Assembly (NCBI RefSeq): GCF_963677685.1
Contig: NZ_OY782187.1
Coordinates: forward strand, 124,001 to 188,000
Length of the DNA stretch: 64,000 nt
Reading direction: 5' to 3'
Source of the DNA: an uncultured Bacteroides sp.
GTDB taxonomy: Bacteria > Bacteroidota > Bacteroidia > Bacteroidales > Bacteroidaceae
Under the pieces are notes generated by a model. That model saw only the letters and a program-made list of their open reading frames with translations, made no database searches and was not told where the DNA came from. Positions within the stretch are counted from its first letter, which is position 1. Each line of letters starts with the position of its first letter. The translations under genes and the position numbers were made by a program. Of this stretch, positions 53,788-63,361 are shown piece after piece.

Positions 53788-56412
53788 TTATTTTTCTAAG
53801 CCGGATAATTCTATTACTTTCTCAATGGCTGCATTTAGGCCATCTACGTTTTTTCCACCAGCTGTGGCAAAATGTGCCTGGCCTCCGCCGCCTCCTTGGA
53901 TCAGTTTAGCTGCTTCCTTAATTAATTTGCCGGCATTCATTCCTGTGGCAACAAGATTGTCGCTTAACATGACTGTAAGCATCGGCTTGTTGTTGTCAAT
54001 AGTTCCAGCAACAAAGAATAGGTTTTCTGCTATTTCTCCACGTAGTTGGAAAGCAATGTTTTTAATAGCTTCTGCAGAAACAGGTATGGAGGTTTTGATA
54101 ATTTGTATACCGTTTACTTCTTTTGCTTCTTTTAGTAAGGCTTTCTTTATCTGTATCTCTTTTTCTTTCATGAATTCATCAACTTGCTTCTTTAACCCGA
54201 CATTTTCATCAATGTATTTTTTGATGACGTTTCTCAGGTCGGGGGCATTGTTGAATAATGATTTCAAATCAGCTAATATATCCTGAATGTTGTCGATCAT
54301 CTCTTCTACACGTGCGCCGGTATAGGCTTCTATTCGTCTTACGCCGGCTGCCACCGAACTCTCTGATACGATTCTAATCATACCGATATTTCCGGTTGCC
54401 GAGACGTGTGTACCGCCACAAAATTCTATTGATTGTCCGAATTGAATAACACGGACTTCTTCTCCATATTTTTCTCCGAATAATGCGATAGCTCCTAATT
54501 CTTTTGCATCGGCAATAGGAATATTGCGATATTCTTTTAAAGGTATGTTAGCACGGATTTTCGCATTCACAAGATGCTCTACTCTTCGAAGTTCTTCATC
54601 AGTCACTTTTTGGAAGTGAGAAAAGTCAAAACGTAGAGAATCGGGTGTTACTAAAGAACCTTTTTGTTCTACATGGGTACCTAAGACTTCTCTTAATGCT
54701 TCATCTATTAAGTGGGTTGCAGAATGATTAGCGGCACAAGCGGCACGCTTGTCTGTATTGACACAAGCCATCATTGCTGCTTCTGGATATTTGGGTAGAG
54801 TCTTTGCAATATGTACTGAAAGGTTGTTCTCTTTTTTGGTGTCAATGATTTCAACAGTTTCGTTCTCACTGACAATGACGCCGGTATCTCCTACCTGACC
54901 ACCGCTCTCAGCATAGAATGGAGTATAATCCAGTACTATTTGATATAATGTTTTGTTTTTTTGCTTTACCTGACGATAACGGAGAATGGATACTTCGTAT
55001 TCTGTATAGTCGTATCCGACGAATTCACTTGTTCCTTCTTTTAGAATAATCCAGTCACCTGTCTCTACTGCAGCTGCATTGCGGGCACGTGCCTTTTGTT
55101 TTTGCATCTCAGCATTGAACTCTTCTATATTTGCAGTCATCTCATTTTCTCGAAGAATGAGTTCTGTAAGATCTAGAGGGAAACCAAATGTGTCGTATAA
55201 CGTGAAAGCATCTGTTCCACTAATAACACTTTTTCCAGCAGCTTTAGCATCGCTCATGGTCTTTTCCAGCAGGCGAATACCTGTTTCCAAAGTGCGTAAG
55301 AAAGAGTCTTCTTCTTCTTTTATTACTTTTTCTATTAATTCTTTTTGTGCTATAAGTTCAGGATAAGCTTCTCCCATGTTTTCAATTAACACAGGGAGTA
55401 ATTTGTGTATGAAAGCTTGTTTTTGATTTAAGAAAGTATATCCATAACGAACGGCACGGCGAAGAATGCGCCGAATGACGTATCCTGCTTTAGCATTAGA
55501 AGGTAGCTGACCGTCAGTAATTGAGAAAGCAATGGTTCTGATGTGGTCGGAAATGACTCTCATTGCAATGTCGCTTTGGGTATCTTTTCCATAAGTTGTT
55601 CCGGCCATTTCCGCTATAACTTTTATAATCGGTTGGAATACATCGGTGTCATAGTTCGATATTTTCCCTTGTATAGCCATACAAAGACGTTCAAAACCCA
55701 TACCTGTGTCGATTACTTTGGCAGGTAGTCCTTCTAGGCTTCCGTCTGCTTTGCGGTTATACTGCATAAACACGAGGTTCCATATTTCAATGACTTGTGG
55801 GTGACTTTGATTCACCAATGATAGACCGTTGATTTCTGCACGTTCGGCATCGTTACGTAAGTCTATGTGGATTTCCGAACAAGGTCCGCAAGGTCCTGTA
55901 TCGCCCATCTCCCAGAAATTATCATGTTTGTTACCATTAATGATACGGTCGGCAGGCAAAAATTGTCCCCATATAGCAGCAGCTTCGTTATCTCTTTCTA
56001 ATCCTTCATCTAGGTTACCTTCAAATACGGTGGCATATAGTCGGTTAGAGTCAATTTTGAGAACCTCGACTAAGTATTCCCAGGCCCACTCAATAGCTTC
56101 CTTTTTGAAGTAGTCGCCAAAAGACCAGTTGCCAAGCATTTCGAACATCGTGTGATGATAAGTATCATGTCCTACTTCTTCCAAATCATTGTGTTTGCCA
56201 CTTACGCGCAGACATTTTTGTGAATCGGCCACTTTTTTGTACTTTGCGAGGTGATTACCTAGAATGATGTCTTTGAATTGATTCATCCCTGCGTTAGTAA
56301 ACATCAGGGTTGGGTCATCTTTTATCACCATGGGTGCCGAAGGCACAATCTGATGTCCTTTCGACTCGAAAAAACTCTTGAAAGAATTTCTGATCTCTTT
56401 TGCAGTCAACAT
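53788..56412 (-). CDS. alaS: Alanyl-tRNA synthetase
   Basis: Charges tRNA-Ala. The catalytic domain starts RNSFKSFFESKGHQIVPSAPMV (class II motif 1 region), and FTNAGMNQFK and the motif-2 region TYHHTMFEMLGNWSFGDYFKKEA are clear. The editing domain has the zinc-binding HSATHLIDEAL and the CGGTH motif (FCGGTHVSATG). A C-terminal DHHA1/C-Ala domain with a Gly-rich GGGGGQAHFATAGG ends the protein. Length 874 is standard. The promoter is back to back with that of the divergent M23 peptidase gene. Confidence 0.97.
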   Translation of the reverse strand: MLTAKEIRNSFKSFFESKGHQIVPSAPMVIKDDPTLMFTNAGMNQFKDIILGNHLAKYKKVADSQKCLRVSGKHNDLEEVGHDTYHHTMFEMLGNWSFGDYFKKEAIEWAWEYLVEVLKIDSNRLYATVFEGNLDEGLERDNEAAAIWGQFLPADRIINGNKHDNFWEMGDTGPCGPCSEIHIDLRNDAERAEINGLSLVNQSHPQVIEIWNLVFMQYNRKADGSLEGLPAKVIDTGMGFERLCMAIQGKISNYDTDVFQPIIKVIAEMAGTTYGKDTQSDIAMRVISDHIRTIAFSITDGQLPSNAKAGYVIRRILRRAVRYGYTFLNQKQAFIHKLLPVLIENMGEAYPELIAQKELIEKVIKEEEDSFLRTLETGIRLLEKTMSDAKAAGKSVISGTDAFTLYDTFGFPLDLTELILRENEMTANIEEFNAEMQKQKARARNAAAVETGDWIILKEGTSEFVGYDYTEYEVSILRYRQVKQKNKTLYQIVLDYTPFYAESGGQVGDTGVIVSENETVEIIDTKKENNLSVHIAKTLPKYPEAAMMACVNTDKRAACAANHSATHLIDEALREVLGTHVEQKGSLVTPDSLRFDFSHFQKVTDEELRRVEHLVNAKIRANIPLKEYRNIPIADAKELGAIALFGEKYGEEVRVIQFGQSIEFCGGTHVSATGNIGMIRIVSESSVAAGVRRIEAYTGARVEEMIDNIQDILADLKSLFNNAPDLRNVIKKYIDENVGLKKQVDEFMKEKEIQIKKALLKEAKEVNGIQIIKTSIPVSAEAIKNIAFQLRGEIAENLFFVAGTIDNNKPMLTVMLSDNLVATGMNAGKLIKEAAKLIQGGGGGQAHFATAGGKNVDGLNAAIEKVIELSGLEK

Positions 56413-56512
56413 ACTCTAATTGCTTATAATATTTAAATTTCCGATATTAGCAAGTTACTTATAACTAGAAAAATCCGGAATCTTTGAGGTTAATATTCTA
56501 AAAAAAGATGTG

Positions 56513-56520
56513 CAAAGATA
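56513..56520 (-). promoter_or_regulatory. -7 box for alaS
   Basis: Minus-strand TATCTTTG. The alaS leader would be about 95 nt. Only 11 nt separate this box from the plus-strand box at 56532. Confidence 0.55.
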
Positions 56521-56531
56521 GCTTGTTTTAT

Positions 56532-56539
56532 TATTTTTG
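56532..56539 (+). promoter_or_regulatory. -7 box for the M23 peptidase gene
   Basis: TATTTTTG fits TAnnTTTG, 29 nt before ATG 56569; overlaps the region an RNA polymerase would need at the alaS promoter. Confidence 0.55.
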
Positions 56540-56568
56540 CCCTATTATTACGTGAAATATTTTCCCTG

Positions 56569-57537
56569 ATGCGCAAAGTTTACTACATTTATAATCCACG
56601 AACACAGACTTATGACAGAATATATCCTACTGTCCGACAACGGGCATTGAGTATTTTGAGGAGGCTTTTTGTCGGGATGAGTTTGGGGGCCGGAGCTTTT
56701 ATTTTGTTGCTTATTATTTTCGGTTCGCCGTCTGAAAAGGAACTAAGAACGGAAAATAGTAGACTTTTAGCTCAATATAATGTATTGTCTCATCGATTAG
56801 ATGAGGCTTTGGGAGTTTTGCAGGATGTACAGCAGCGTGATGATAACTTATATCGGGTTATCTTTCAGGCAGATCCTATCTCTCCGGCTATTCGTCAAGC
56901 AGGGTATGGCGGTACTAATCGATATGAGCATTTGATGGACATGGCTAATGCTGATTTGGTGGTTAATACTACGCAGAAGTTGGATTTGCTGCGTAAGCAG
57001 CTTTATATACAATCAAAGTCTTTTGATGATGTAGTGGAAATGTGTAAAAATCATGATGAGATGTTGAAGTGTATTCCTGCCATTCAACCTGTCTCTAATA
57101 AGGATTTGAGAAAAACAGCTTCTGGCTATGGTATGCGAATTGATCCTATTTATGGCACAGCCAAGTTTCATGGAGGAATGGATTTCTCGGCTCATCCGGG
57201 AACACCTGTATATGCTACCGGGGATGGGGTAGTGGTTAAGATGGGTTGGGAAACAGGATATGGTAATACGATTGAGATTGATCATGGTTTTGGGTATCGT
57301 ACTATTTATGCTCACTTACGTGATTATCGCACTAAGTTGGGAAAGAAAGTTCTGCGTGGAGAGGTTATTGGCGGAGTAGGAAGTACCGGACGGAGTACCG
57401 GTCCGCATCTTCATTATGAGGTTCACGTAAAGGGAAAACGGGTAAATCCGGTGAACTATTATTTCAAAGATTTGAGTGCGGATGATTATCAAAGAATGAT
57501 CCATATCGCTGCGAATCATGGTAAAGTGTTTGATTAA
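56569..57537 (+). CDS. M23-family peptidoglycan endopeptidase (membrane-anchored)
   Basis: 322-residue LytM/M23 zinc peptidase. A transmembrane helix at about residues 35-55 anchors it, a coiled coil follows (about 60-90), and the catalytic domain occupies 180-300. Zinc ligands are visible: His201 and Asp205 in FHGGMDFS, and His282 in GPHLHYEVH (His280 catalytic). It cleaves peptidoglycan cross-bridges or regulates amidases. It is followed after 33 nt by the MerR gene. Confidence 0.94.
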   Translation: MRKVYYIYNPRTQTYDRIYPTVRQRALSILRRLFVGMSLGAGAFILLLIIFGSPSEKELRTENSRLLAQYNVLSHRLDEALGVLQDVQQRDDNLYRVIFQADPISPAIRQAGYGGTNRYEHLMDMANADLVVNTTQKLDLLRKQLYIQSKSFDDVVEMCKNHDEMLKCIPAIQPVSNKDLRKTASGYGMRIDPIYGTAKFHGGMDFSAHPGTPVYATGDGVVVKMGWETGYGNTIEIDHGFGYRTIYAHLRDYRTKLGKKVLRGEVIGGVGSTGRSTGPHLHYEVHVKGKRVNPVNYYFKDLSADDYQRMIHIAANHGKVFD

Positions 57538-57570
57538 CAAAAATATTCTAAGGATATTAACGATATAGAT

Positions 57571-57918
57571 ATGGCTTATAATCCTCATAAAGATTTGAAA
57601 TTGTATTATTCGATTGGCGAAGTTGCTGAAATGTTTGGCGTTAATGAATCCTTGCTTCGCTTTTGGGAAAAGGAATTTCCTCAGATTTGCCCTAAAAAGG
57701 GAGGACGTGGTACACGTCAATATCGTAAGGAAGATTTGGAAACAATTAAGCTGATTTATCATTTGGTAAAAGAGAAAGGAATGACTTTACCGGGTGCTCG
57801 ACAAAAATTAAAAGATAATAAAGAAGCTACGGTTCGTAATTTTGAGATTATAGATAGACTGAAAAATATTAAGGAAGAATTGCTTGCTATTAAGAAAGAG
57901 CTGGATCAGAGGCCTTAA
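57571..57918 (+). CDS. MerR-family transcriptional regulator
   Basis: 115-residue DNA-binding protein. The N-terminal winged helix-turn-helix reads YYSIGEVAEMFGVNESLLRFWEKEFPQICP, then GTRQYRKEDLETI, typical of MerR. A short coiled coil (about 75-110) replaces an effector domain, so no ligand can be predicted. It probably shares a transcript with the M23 peptidase. It ends 8 nt from the convergent rsh. Confidence 0.9.
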   Translation: MAYNPHKDLKLYYSIGEVAEMFGVNESLLRFWEKEFPQICPKKGGRGTRQYRKEDLETIKLIYHLVKEKGMTLPGARQKLKDNKEATVRNFEIIDRLKNIKEELLAIKKELDQRP

Positions 57919-57925
57919 GTCTGGA

Positions 57926-60163
57926 TTAGGATTCTATGCGAGTCACTGATTTTACGTTCTTTACCTTTAATAAGTTGTTGCATATCTGTTTGACATCGTC
58001 CACGTCATGGACGTACAATTGAATCTTTCCTTCGAATATGCCGTCGTTTGTTTCAATATTTAATTTACGAATGTTGACGTTCAGTTGTCTTGATATGATT
58101 TGAGTAATTTCATTTAGTAATCCGACACTATCTATGCCTTTAACGTATATGTATACCAAGAATGAAAGGACTTTATGGGTATCCCAAGAGGTGGCAATTA
58201 TTCGATTTCCATAGCTACTTTTCAATTTAACGGCTATGGGACATTGTCTTTTATGAATAATTACATTTTCATTTTCATCAATATATCCTAAAACATCATC
58301 TCCGGGAATCGGGTGGCAACATGAAGCCATGACATAGTTTTTCTCTATACTTTCTTCGGTTAGTTTTAGTACTTTTTTGGGGTTAATTTTTTCTTGGCTT
58401 TCCTCTTCTTTTTCTTTAAATTCTTTGTTCCCGGCACCAAAGGAGAACATTAAGTATTTCCTCCAATTACCGCTTGGTTTTTCTTTTAGTTCATTTTTGT
58501 CAGCGTCTTTTAGTATAATGCTTTTGCTGCCTATGGCGGCCATTAATTCCTCCTTGGTTTTGAAATTGTGAAGTTTACATAATTTGTTGATGCTTTCTTC
58601 GGTGGGGAGTTCTTCTTTCTGGAGGAATTCTTTTAGCATTCTTTCTCCTTCTTTTTGGGCACTCTTGTGCTCTTTTTTTAAGATGGAAGCTATTTTGGCT
58701 CGTGCTTTAGCTGTAGTGGCAAACACTTCCCATGAAGGATGTACCCGCTGTGATTTAGATGTTAAAATTTCTACTTGGTCGCCACTTTCTAACTTATGGC
58801 TCAAAGGAACTAGTTTATGGTTAACTTTTGCTCCGATACAATGACTTCCCAAGTCAGAATGTAATGAGAAGGCAAAGTCTAGTGCAGTTGAGTTCTGAGG
58901 CATTGTTTTAATCTCACCTTTAGGTGTGAAAACAAATATTTCAGAGGCAAAAAGGTTCAGTTTTATTGTGTCGAGGAAATCAATTGCATCAGGTTGAGGG
59001 TCATCTAAAATCTCTTTGATGGTGCGGAGCCATTTTTCTAATTCTCCTTCGTCTTCACTGCCTCCTCCTTCTTTGTATTTCCAATGAGCGGCAAAACCTT
59101 GTTCGGCTACATCGTTCATACGTTCACTTCGAATCTGAACTTCGATCCATTGGCCGTTGTTGCCCATTAGTGTCACGTGCAATGCTTGATAACCGTTGGC
59201 TTTGGGATGGCTTACCCAGTCGCGTAAGCGGTCAGGATGAGGTTTATATATTTTGGAAATGGAGACATAGATATCAAAACAGTCATTCAGCTCTTCTTCT
59301 TCGTCTTTTGGGGTAAATATGATGCGAACAGCCAGCAAATCATAGACTTCTTCAAATGGTAGATGTTTCGTTTGCATCTTGTTCCAGATGGAATAAATCG
59401 ATTTGATACGAGCCACAATGCGATAGTGCATTCCCATCTTGTCTAATTGTACGCGGATAGGAGCGGTGAACTTTTTAAATACTTCTTCTCTTTCAGTGGC
59501 AGTTGCTTCTAGTTTGTCTGCTATTTCCTGAAACTCTTCGGGATGTTCGTATCTGAAGCTCAGATTTTCTAGTTCTGTTTTGATCTTATTGAGCCCTAGA
59601 CGATTGGCTAATGGAGCATAGATGTAGAGCGTTTCACCGGCTATTTTAAATTGCTTGTTAGGTAGAAGAGAACCTAATGTTCGCATGTTGTGCAATCGGT
59701 CGGCTATTTTTATTAAGATTACACGAATATCATCAGACATCGTTAATAGCAGCTTTTTGAAGTTTTCTGCTTGCGCCGATGCTTTATCCCCAAATATACC
59801 TCCCGATATTTTGGTTAATCCGTCAACGATATGGGCTATTTTTGCTCCGAAAATATTTTCAATGTCTTCCACGGTATAATCCGTGTCTTCTACGACGTCA
59901 TGTAGTAAAGCCGAACAGATGGAAGTTGATCCCAATCCAATCTCATTACATACTATTTTGGCAACACTTAGAGGATGCATGATATAAGGCTCTCCAGACT
60001 GACGCTTGACGCCTTTATGGGCTTGGTTGGCAAAGTTAAAAGCTTTAGTGATGATGTCAATACGCTTGCGATGCTTGGTAGTTAAGTAGTCATTAAGTAA
60101 TTCCTGAAATGATTGTTCAATCATCTCTTCATCAGTCATTTCTTTGTTATCTATGCTATCCAT
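57926..60163 (-). CDS. rsh: Bifunctional (p)ppGpp synthetase/hydrolase (RelA/SpoT homologue)
   Basis: 745-residue stringent-response enzyme. The HD hydrolase domain shows HPLSVAKIVCNEIGLGSTSI then LLHDVVEDTDYT; the synthetase domain has YRIVARIKSIYSIWNKMQTK and LLAVRIIF; TGS begins IFVFTPKGEIKTMP; and an ACT domain closes the protein (VYIKGIDSVGLLNEITQII-like). The intact HD motif supports hydrolase activity. Conserved HCHPIPGD-like CCHPIPGDDVLGY at about 635 lies in the zinc-finger/helical region. Last gene of the par cluster direction, separated from mltD by a strong hairpin. Confidence 0.95.
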   Translation of the reverse strand: MDSIDNKEMTDEEMIEQSFQELLNDYLTTKHRKRIDIITKAFNFANQAHKGVKRQSGEPYIMHPLSVAKIVCNEIGLGSTSICSALLHDVVEDTDYTVEDIENIFGAKIAHIVDGLTKISGGIFGDKASAQAENFKKLLLTMSDDIRVILIKIADRLHNMRTLGSLLPNKQFKIAGETLYIYAPLANRLGLNKIKTELENLSFRYEHPEEFQEIADKLEATATEREEVFKKFTAPIRVQLDKMGMHYRIVARIKSIYSIWNKMQTKHLPFEEVYDLLAVRIIFTPKDEEEELNDCFDIYVSISKIYKPHPDRLRDWVSHPKANGYQALHVTLMGNNGQWIEVQIRSERMNDVAEQGFAAHWKYKEGGGSEDEGELEKWLRTIKEILDDPQPDAIDFLDTIKLNLFASEIFVFTPKGEIKTMPQNSTALDFAFSLHSDLGSHCIGAKVNHKLVPLSHKLESGDQVEILTSKSQRVHPSWEVFATTAKARAKIASILKKEHKSAQKEGERMLKEFLQKEELPTEESINKLCKLHNFKTKEELMAAIGSKSIILKDADKNELKEKPSGNWRKYLMFSFGAGNKEFKEKEEESQEKINPKKVLKLTEESIEKNYVMASCCHPIPGDDVLGYIDENENVIIHKRQCPIAVKLKSSYGNRIIATSWDTHKVLSFLVYIYVKGIDSVGLLNEITQIISRQLNVNIRKLNIETNDGIFEGKIQLYVHDVDDVKQICNNLLKVKNVKSVTRIES

Positions 60164-60191
60164 CTTTCAGCCTTTTTCTTTCGTTGATTTG

Positions 60192-60199
60192 CAAAAATA
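60192..60199 (-). promoter_or_regulatory. -7 box for rsh
   Basis: Minus-strand TATTTTTG, 28 nt before the rsh ATG. Confidence 0.55.
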
Positions 60200-60267
60200 G
60201 GTAAATTTCAATATCATGCAAGCAATCGCTTCTGTTTTCTTTTCTTTTGAAACTTTTTATTTAGTAG

Positions 60268-60313
60268 AAATTCCGTATACTAAAGTCTCGTCTAACTTTA
60301 GTATACGGAATTT
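60268..60313. terminator. Strong hairpin between mltD and rsh
   Basis: 18-nt perfect arms (60268-60285 and 60296-60313, core TTCCGTATACTAAAG) with a 10-nt loop, just after the mltD stop. The T-run is stronger on the plus strand; it likely separates mltD from rsh. Confidence 0.75.
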
Positions 60314-60352
60314 TTGTTTTAATAGGAGCCTTTTATGGCGACTTTTAAGTAC

Positions 60353-61669
60353 TTATTTGTATATTTTTAAGCTCTTTCCTGCTGTTATATTATTGTTTCT
60401 CAAATTATTCCATCTTCTAATATCTTTGACTCTCACATGGTATTTTTCTGCAATAGTTGATAGGCTTTCTCCTCTTCTTATTTTATGATAAGTTCTCTTG
60501 CCTTTAGGTGTGGAATGCCTAGATCTTGTGTATTTTCTGTTACTTATATTTACAACTTTTCTTTTACTGAAAAGTTCGTTTGCCCGATGAGTATAAATAG
60601 TGTCTTGGCTATTGATGAAAGATTTAATATAGCCATAAGGTAGTCTCAAAGTATAAGGTTTGATGTTTCCTGGTATAATTTGCTTACGGTATTGAGGGTT
60701 TAAGCTTTTTAGTTGTTTCATGCTTATGCCACATACATCCGAAATTTGTTGAAAATGTAGTTTGTGAGATACTTGTATAGTGTCTGTGCTGGCAGGAATA
60801 TCGGTTTCCATTGGACAGATATTATGATCACAGTAATAGGTCATAAGGTAATTGGCAGCGATGAAAGCAGGAACATACCCGCGAGTTTCTTTAGGCAGAT
60901 AGTTATATATGCTCCAGTAGTCATTTTTGCCTGAACGATGAATTGCTTTATTGATATTCCCTGGGCCACAGTTGTAAGCAGCTATAACGAGGTTCCAATC
61001 TTGGTAAATGTTATACAGGTCTTTTAAGTATCGAGCAGCGGCCCATGTGGCTTTGATAGGGTCTCGCCGTTCATCAACTAAGCTGTTTACTTCTAATCCG
61101 TATATTTTAGCTGTGCCAATCATGAATTGCCATAATCCGGCAGCTCCTGCACGAGAGGTAGCAGAGGGGTTTAGTGCTGATTCTATAACAGGCAGATATT
61201 TTAATTCCAAAGGCAAATTGTATGCATCCAATGCTTCTTCAAAGATGGGAACATAAAAATTAGACGCACTTAACATAAAGGATACCTGATTACGAAGTCT
61301 GGTGGCGTACATATCTATAAACTTGCGTACTACATCATTGTAAGGCATTTCCATTACGCTAGGGATACGTGATAGACGTTGAATATATATGGAATCTGGA
61401 AATAAGGGATTTTCGTTAGCTGTGCTACAATCTTTTACAGCTTGGATGTAATTTTTTACTTTCCAGTCGTTTAGCAGGCTATCTATTGGATAGGTCATTC
61501 CTTCGGGAAGATCAATGCTCTCTTTTCGTTGATTCCCATTATTATGAATAACTACATCAATTGTTTGCGCTTTAAGGCCTGTTGCGCTTGTTATTAGGTT
61601 TATGAACAAGTACAAAGAAATGCATGCTGAGTAGCGGGGAAGTCTGTTTATGAGAGGTCTTTTCTTCAT
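60353..61669 (-). CDS. mltD: Membrane-bound lytic transglycosylase with LysM repeats (MltD-like)
   Basis: 438-residue periplasmic glycan lyase. N-terminal signal or anchor (about 15-35); SLT domain with catalytic Glu163 in YLPVIESALNPSATSRAGAAGLWQFM; then the linker; an atypical LysM-like segment near 310-345 (DVCGISMKQLKSLNPQYRK); and a clear C-terminal LysM (RRGESLSTIAEKYHVRVKDIRRWNNL). It cleaves peptidoglycan with formation of anhydro-muropeptides. It follows the DUF5683 gene by 16 nt in the par cluster. Confidence 0.93.
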   Translation of the reverse strand: MKKRPLINRLPRYSACISLYLFINLITSATGLKAQTIDVVIHNNGNQRKESIDLPEGMTYPIDSLLNDWKVKNYIQAVKDCSTANENPLFPDSIYIQRLSRIPSVMEMPYNDVVRKFIDMYATRLRNQVSFMLSASNFYVPIFEEALDAYNLPLELKYLPVIESALNPSATSRAGAAGLWQFMIGTAKIYGLEVNSLVDERRDPIKATWAAARYLKDLYNIYQDWNLVIAAYNCGPGNINKAIHRSGKNDYWSIYNYLPKETRGYVPAFIAANYLMTYYCDHNICPMETDIPASTDTIQVSHKLHFQQISDVCGISMKQLKSLNPQYRKQIIPGNIKPYTLRLPYGYIKSFINSQDTIYTHRANELFSKRKVVNISNRKYTRSRHSTPKGKRTYHKIRRGESLSTIAEKYHVRVKDIRRWNNLRNNNITAGKSLKIYK

Positions 61670-61685
61670 TTTTAAATTTTTATGA

Positions 61686-62465
61686 TTAAAACCGAAGGCT
61701 GCATTGTATGCCTACGGAATTACCGGTTTTGTGTCGGTCATTAATAATAGTAGGTTCTAGGTGCATACTTAGATCTGGAGTAATGTCGAAGTTTGAAAGT
61801 TCGGCATCTACATAAGCATCGATCACTGAAATGATATATACACCAACAAATGCAAATATACTCATATCGCGGTAACGGCGGTATGTATCTTTGCGCTTTT
61901 TAAGTATTGTTTGCAGCTGGCTTTCTGTATAGTTGGAGTTGGGTGGCAACAATTCCAGAAAGCTATTTGAAGTCGGGTCGTCATCCATAATATCCATATA
62001 GGCTTGCGAGTAGTCTTTATACATCTTATTATTCCAGGTTAAAGCGTAGGCACATCCTGCAAAGCCACCATAAATAATAGGGAGCTTCCAATATTTTCGA
62101 TTGTATATTTGCCCTCCTCCCGGAAAGACAAGAGCCAACCATGTGGCTTTACCTGAATCAGGTATCCACTGTTTTACAGGTGAACGTTTTTGTATACTAT
62201 CCTGCACAGCGTTGATTTGCTTTTGGGTTTCAGTTTTTGAAGTTAACTGTTTTAAATTCTTTTGATTTACTTTCAGCAGGCTATCGGCACGAAGATGAGT
62301 TAGACTGTCACTAGCCAGTGAGTCATTTTGCTCAACCTTTCTGTTGCTTATGCGTTTACGCTTTGCGGCCGCTTCTTGAGCATGCGCATCAATTCCTATC
62401 GTTAATTGGAGTATACAGAACAATAAGATGATGCTGAGATGGTATTTGCTTATTTTTACGATCAT
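61686..62465 (-). CDS. DUF5683-domain protein
   Basis: 259-residue envelope protein of the DUF5683 family. Signal peptide (ending DAHAQ), a basic and Ser/Asp-rich linker, then the conserved core WIPDSGKATWLALVFPGGGQIYNRKYWKLPIIYGGFAGCAYALTWNN, which contains a hydrophobic hairpin. The function is unknown. It overlaps parB by 4 nt (ATGA) and precedes mltD, an order kept in many Bacteroidales, suggesting a link between chromosome segregation genes and cell-wall turnover. Confidence 0.85.
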   Translation of the reverse strand: MIVKISKYHLSIILLFCILQLTIGIDAHAQEAAAKRKRISNRKVEQNDSLASDSLTHLRADSLLKVNQKNLKQLTSKTETQKQINAVQDSIQKRSPVKQWIPDSGKATWLALVFPGGGQIYNRKYWKLPIIYGGFAGCAYALTWNNKMYKDYSQAYMDIMDDDPTSNSFLELLPPNSNYTESQLQTILKKRKDTYRRYRDMSIFAFVGVYIISVIDAYVDAELSNFDITPDLSMHLEPTIINDRHKTGNSVGIQCSLRF

Positions 62466-63352
62466 TTATTCTTTAGCGTATCAAACATTTCTATAATACG
62501 CTCTAATTCTTCTTCGTTGTTGAATGGAATGCTTATTTTTCCTTTTCCTTTTTCAGAGCAGGTTAGTTGTACCTTGGTGCTGAAGAAATTAGATAAGTGT
62601 TTCTTAAGCATATTAAATTCCTCGGGTAATTTGCTTCGTTTTGGGGTTATTTTTTTGTTTCCGCTTTTAATAACTTCTCCTTCACTGAGCGCTTTTACAA
62701 TTTCTTCTACTTTACGAACAGAATATCCATGTTCTAGTATTTCTTCGAAAACTTTAACCTGAAGTTTAGGCTCGGCAAGTGTTATTAATGCTCTAGCGTG
62801 TCCCATGTCTATTTGCTTATTCTGAAGTGCCATTTGTATGGAAGCCGGAAGTTTTAGCAAGCGGAGGTAATTGGCTATGGTAGTACGCTTTTTACCAACA
62901 CGTTCGCTTAATCTTTCTTGAGTTAAGTTGTACTGCTCTAACAAGTGCTGATAGGCTAGGGCTATTTCTACAGAATTTAAGTCTTCACGCTGAATATTTT
63001 CTATCAGAGCCATTTCCATTACATTCTCATCGTCGGCTGTGCGTATATAAGCGGGGATTGTTTCTAAACCTGCTTTAAGCGAAGCTCGATAACGTCGCTC
63101 GCCGGCAATAATCTGATATTCTTCTTCTGAAATCTTGCGCAATGTGATAGGTTGGATAATTCCTATTTCCGAAATGGAATCGCCTAACTCTTGAAGAGCT
63201 GTTTCGTCAAACTCACGACGTGGTTGATTGGGATTGACAGAAATTTTGGATAACTCTATCTCGTTGATAGAAGATGAGCCTTCGGTTTTTACTTCATCCA
63301 TAGAGAGCAAGGCGTCGAGCCCTCTTCCTAATGCATTTCTTCTTTGTGGCAT
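62462..63352 (-). CDS. parB: ParB/Spo0J chromosome-partitioning protein
   Basis: 296-residue CTP-dependent DNA clamp that binds parS sites near the origin. The N-terminal ParB/Srx domain has NPNQPRREFDE and the CTP-binding GERRYRASLKAG; the DNA-binding helix-turn-helix region reads LTQERLSERVGKKRTTIANYLRLLKLP; and a C-terminal dimerisation part contains a Lys-rich stretch. The gene lies 9 nt after parA. No parS palindrome was found in the window. Confidence 0.96.
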   Translation of the reverse strand: MPQRRNALGRGLDALLSMDEVKTEGSSSINEIELSKISVNPNQPRREFDETALQELGDSISEIGIIQPITLRKISEEEYQIIAGERRYRASLKAGLETIPAYIRTADDENVMEMALIENIQREDLNSVEIALAYQHLLEQYNLTQERLSERVGKKRTTIANYLRLLKLPASIQMALQNKQIDMGHARALITLAEPKLQVKVFEEILEHGYSVRKVEEIVKALSEGEVIKSGNKKITPKRSKLPEEFNMLKKHLSNFFSTKVQLTCSEKGKGKISIPFNNEEELERIIEMFDTLKNK

Positions 63353-63361
63353 AATCTTCGT

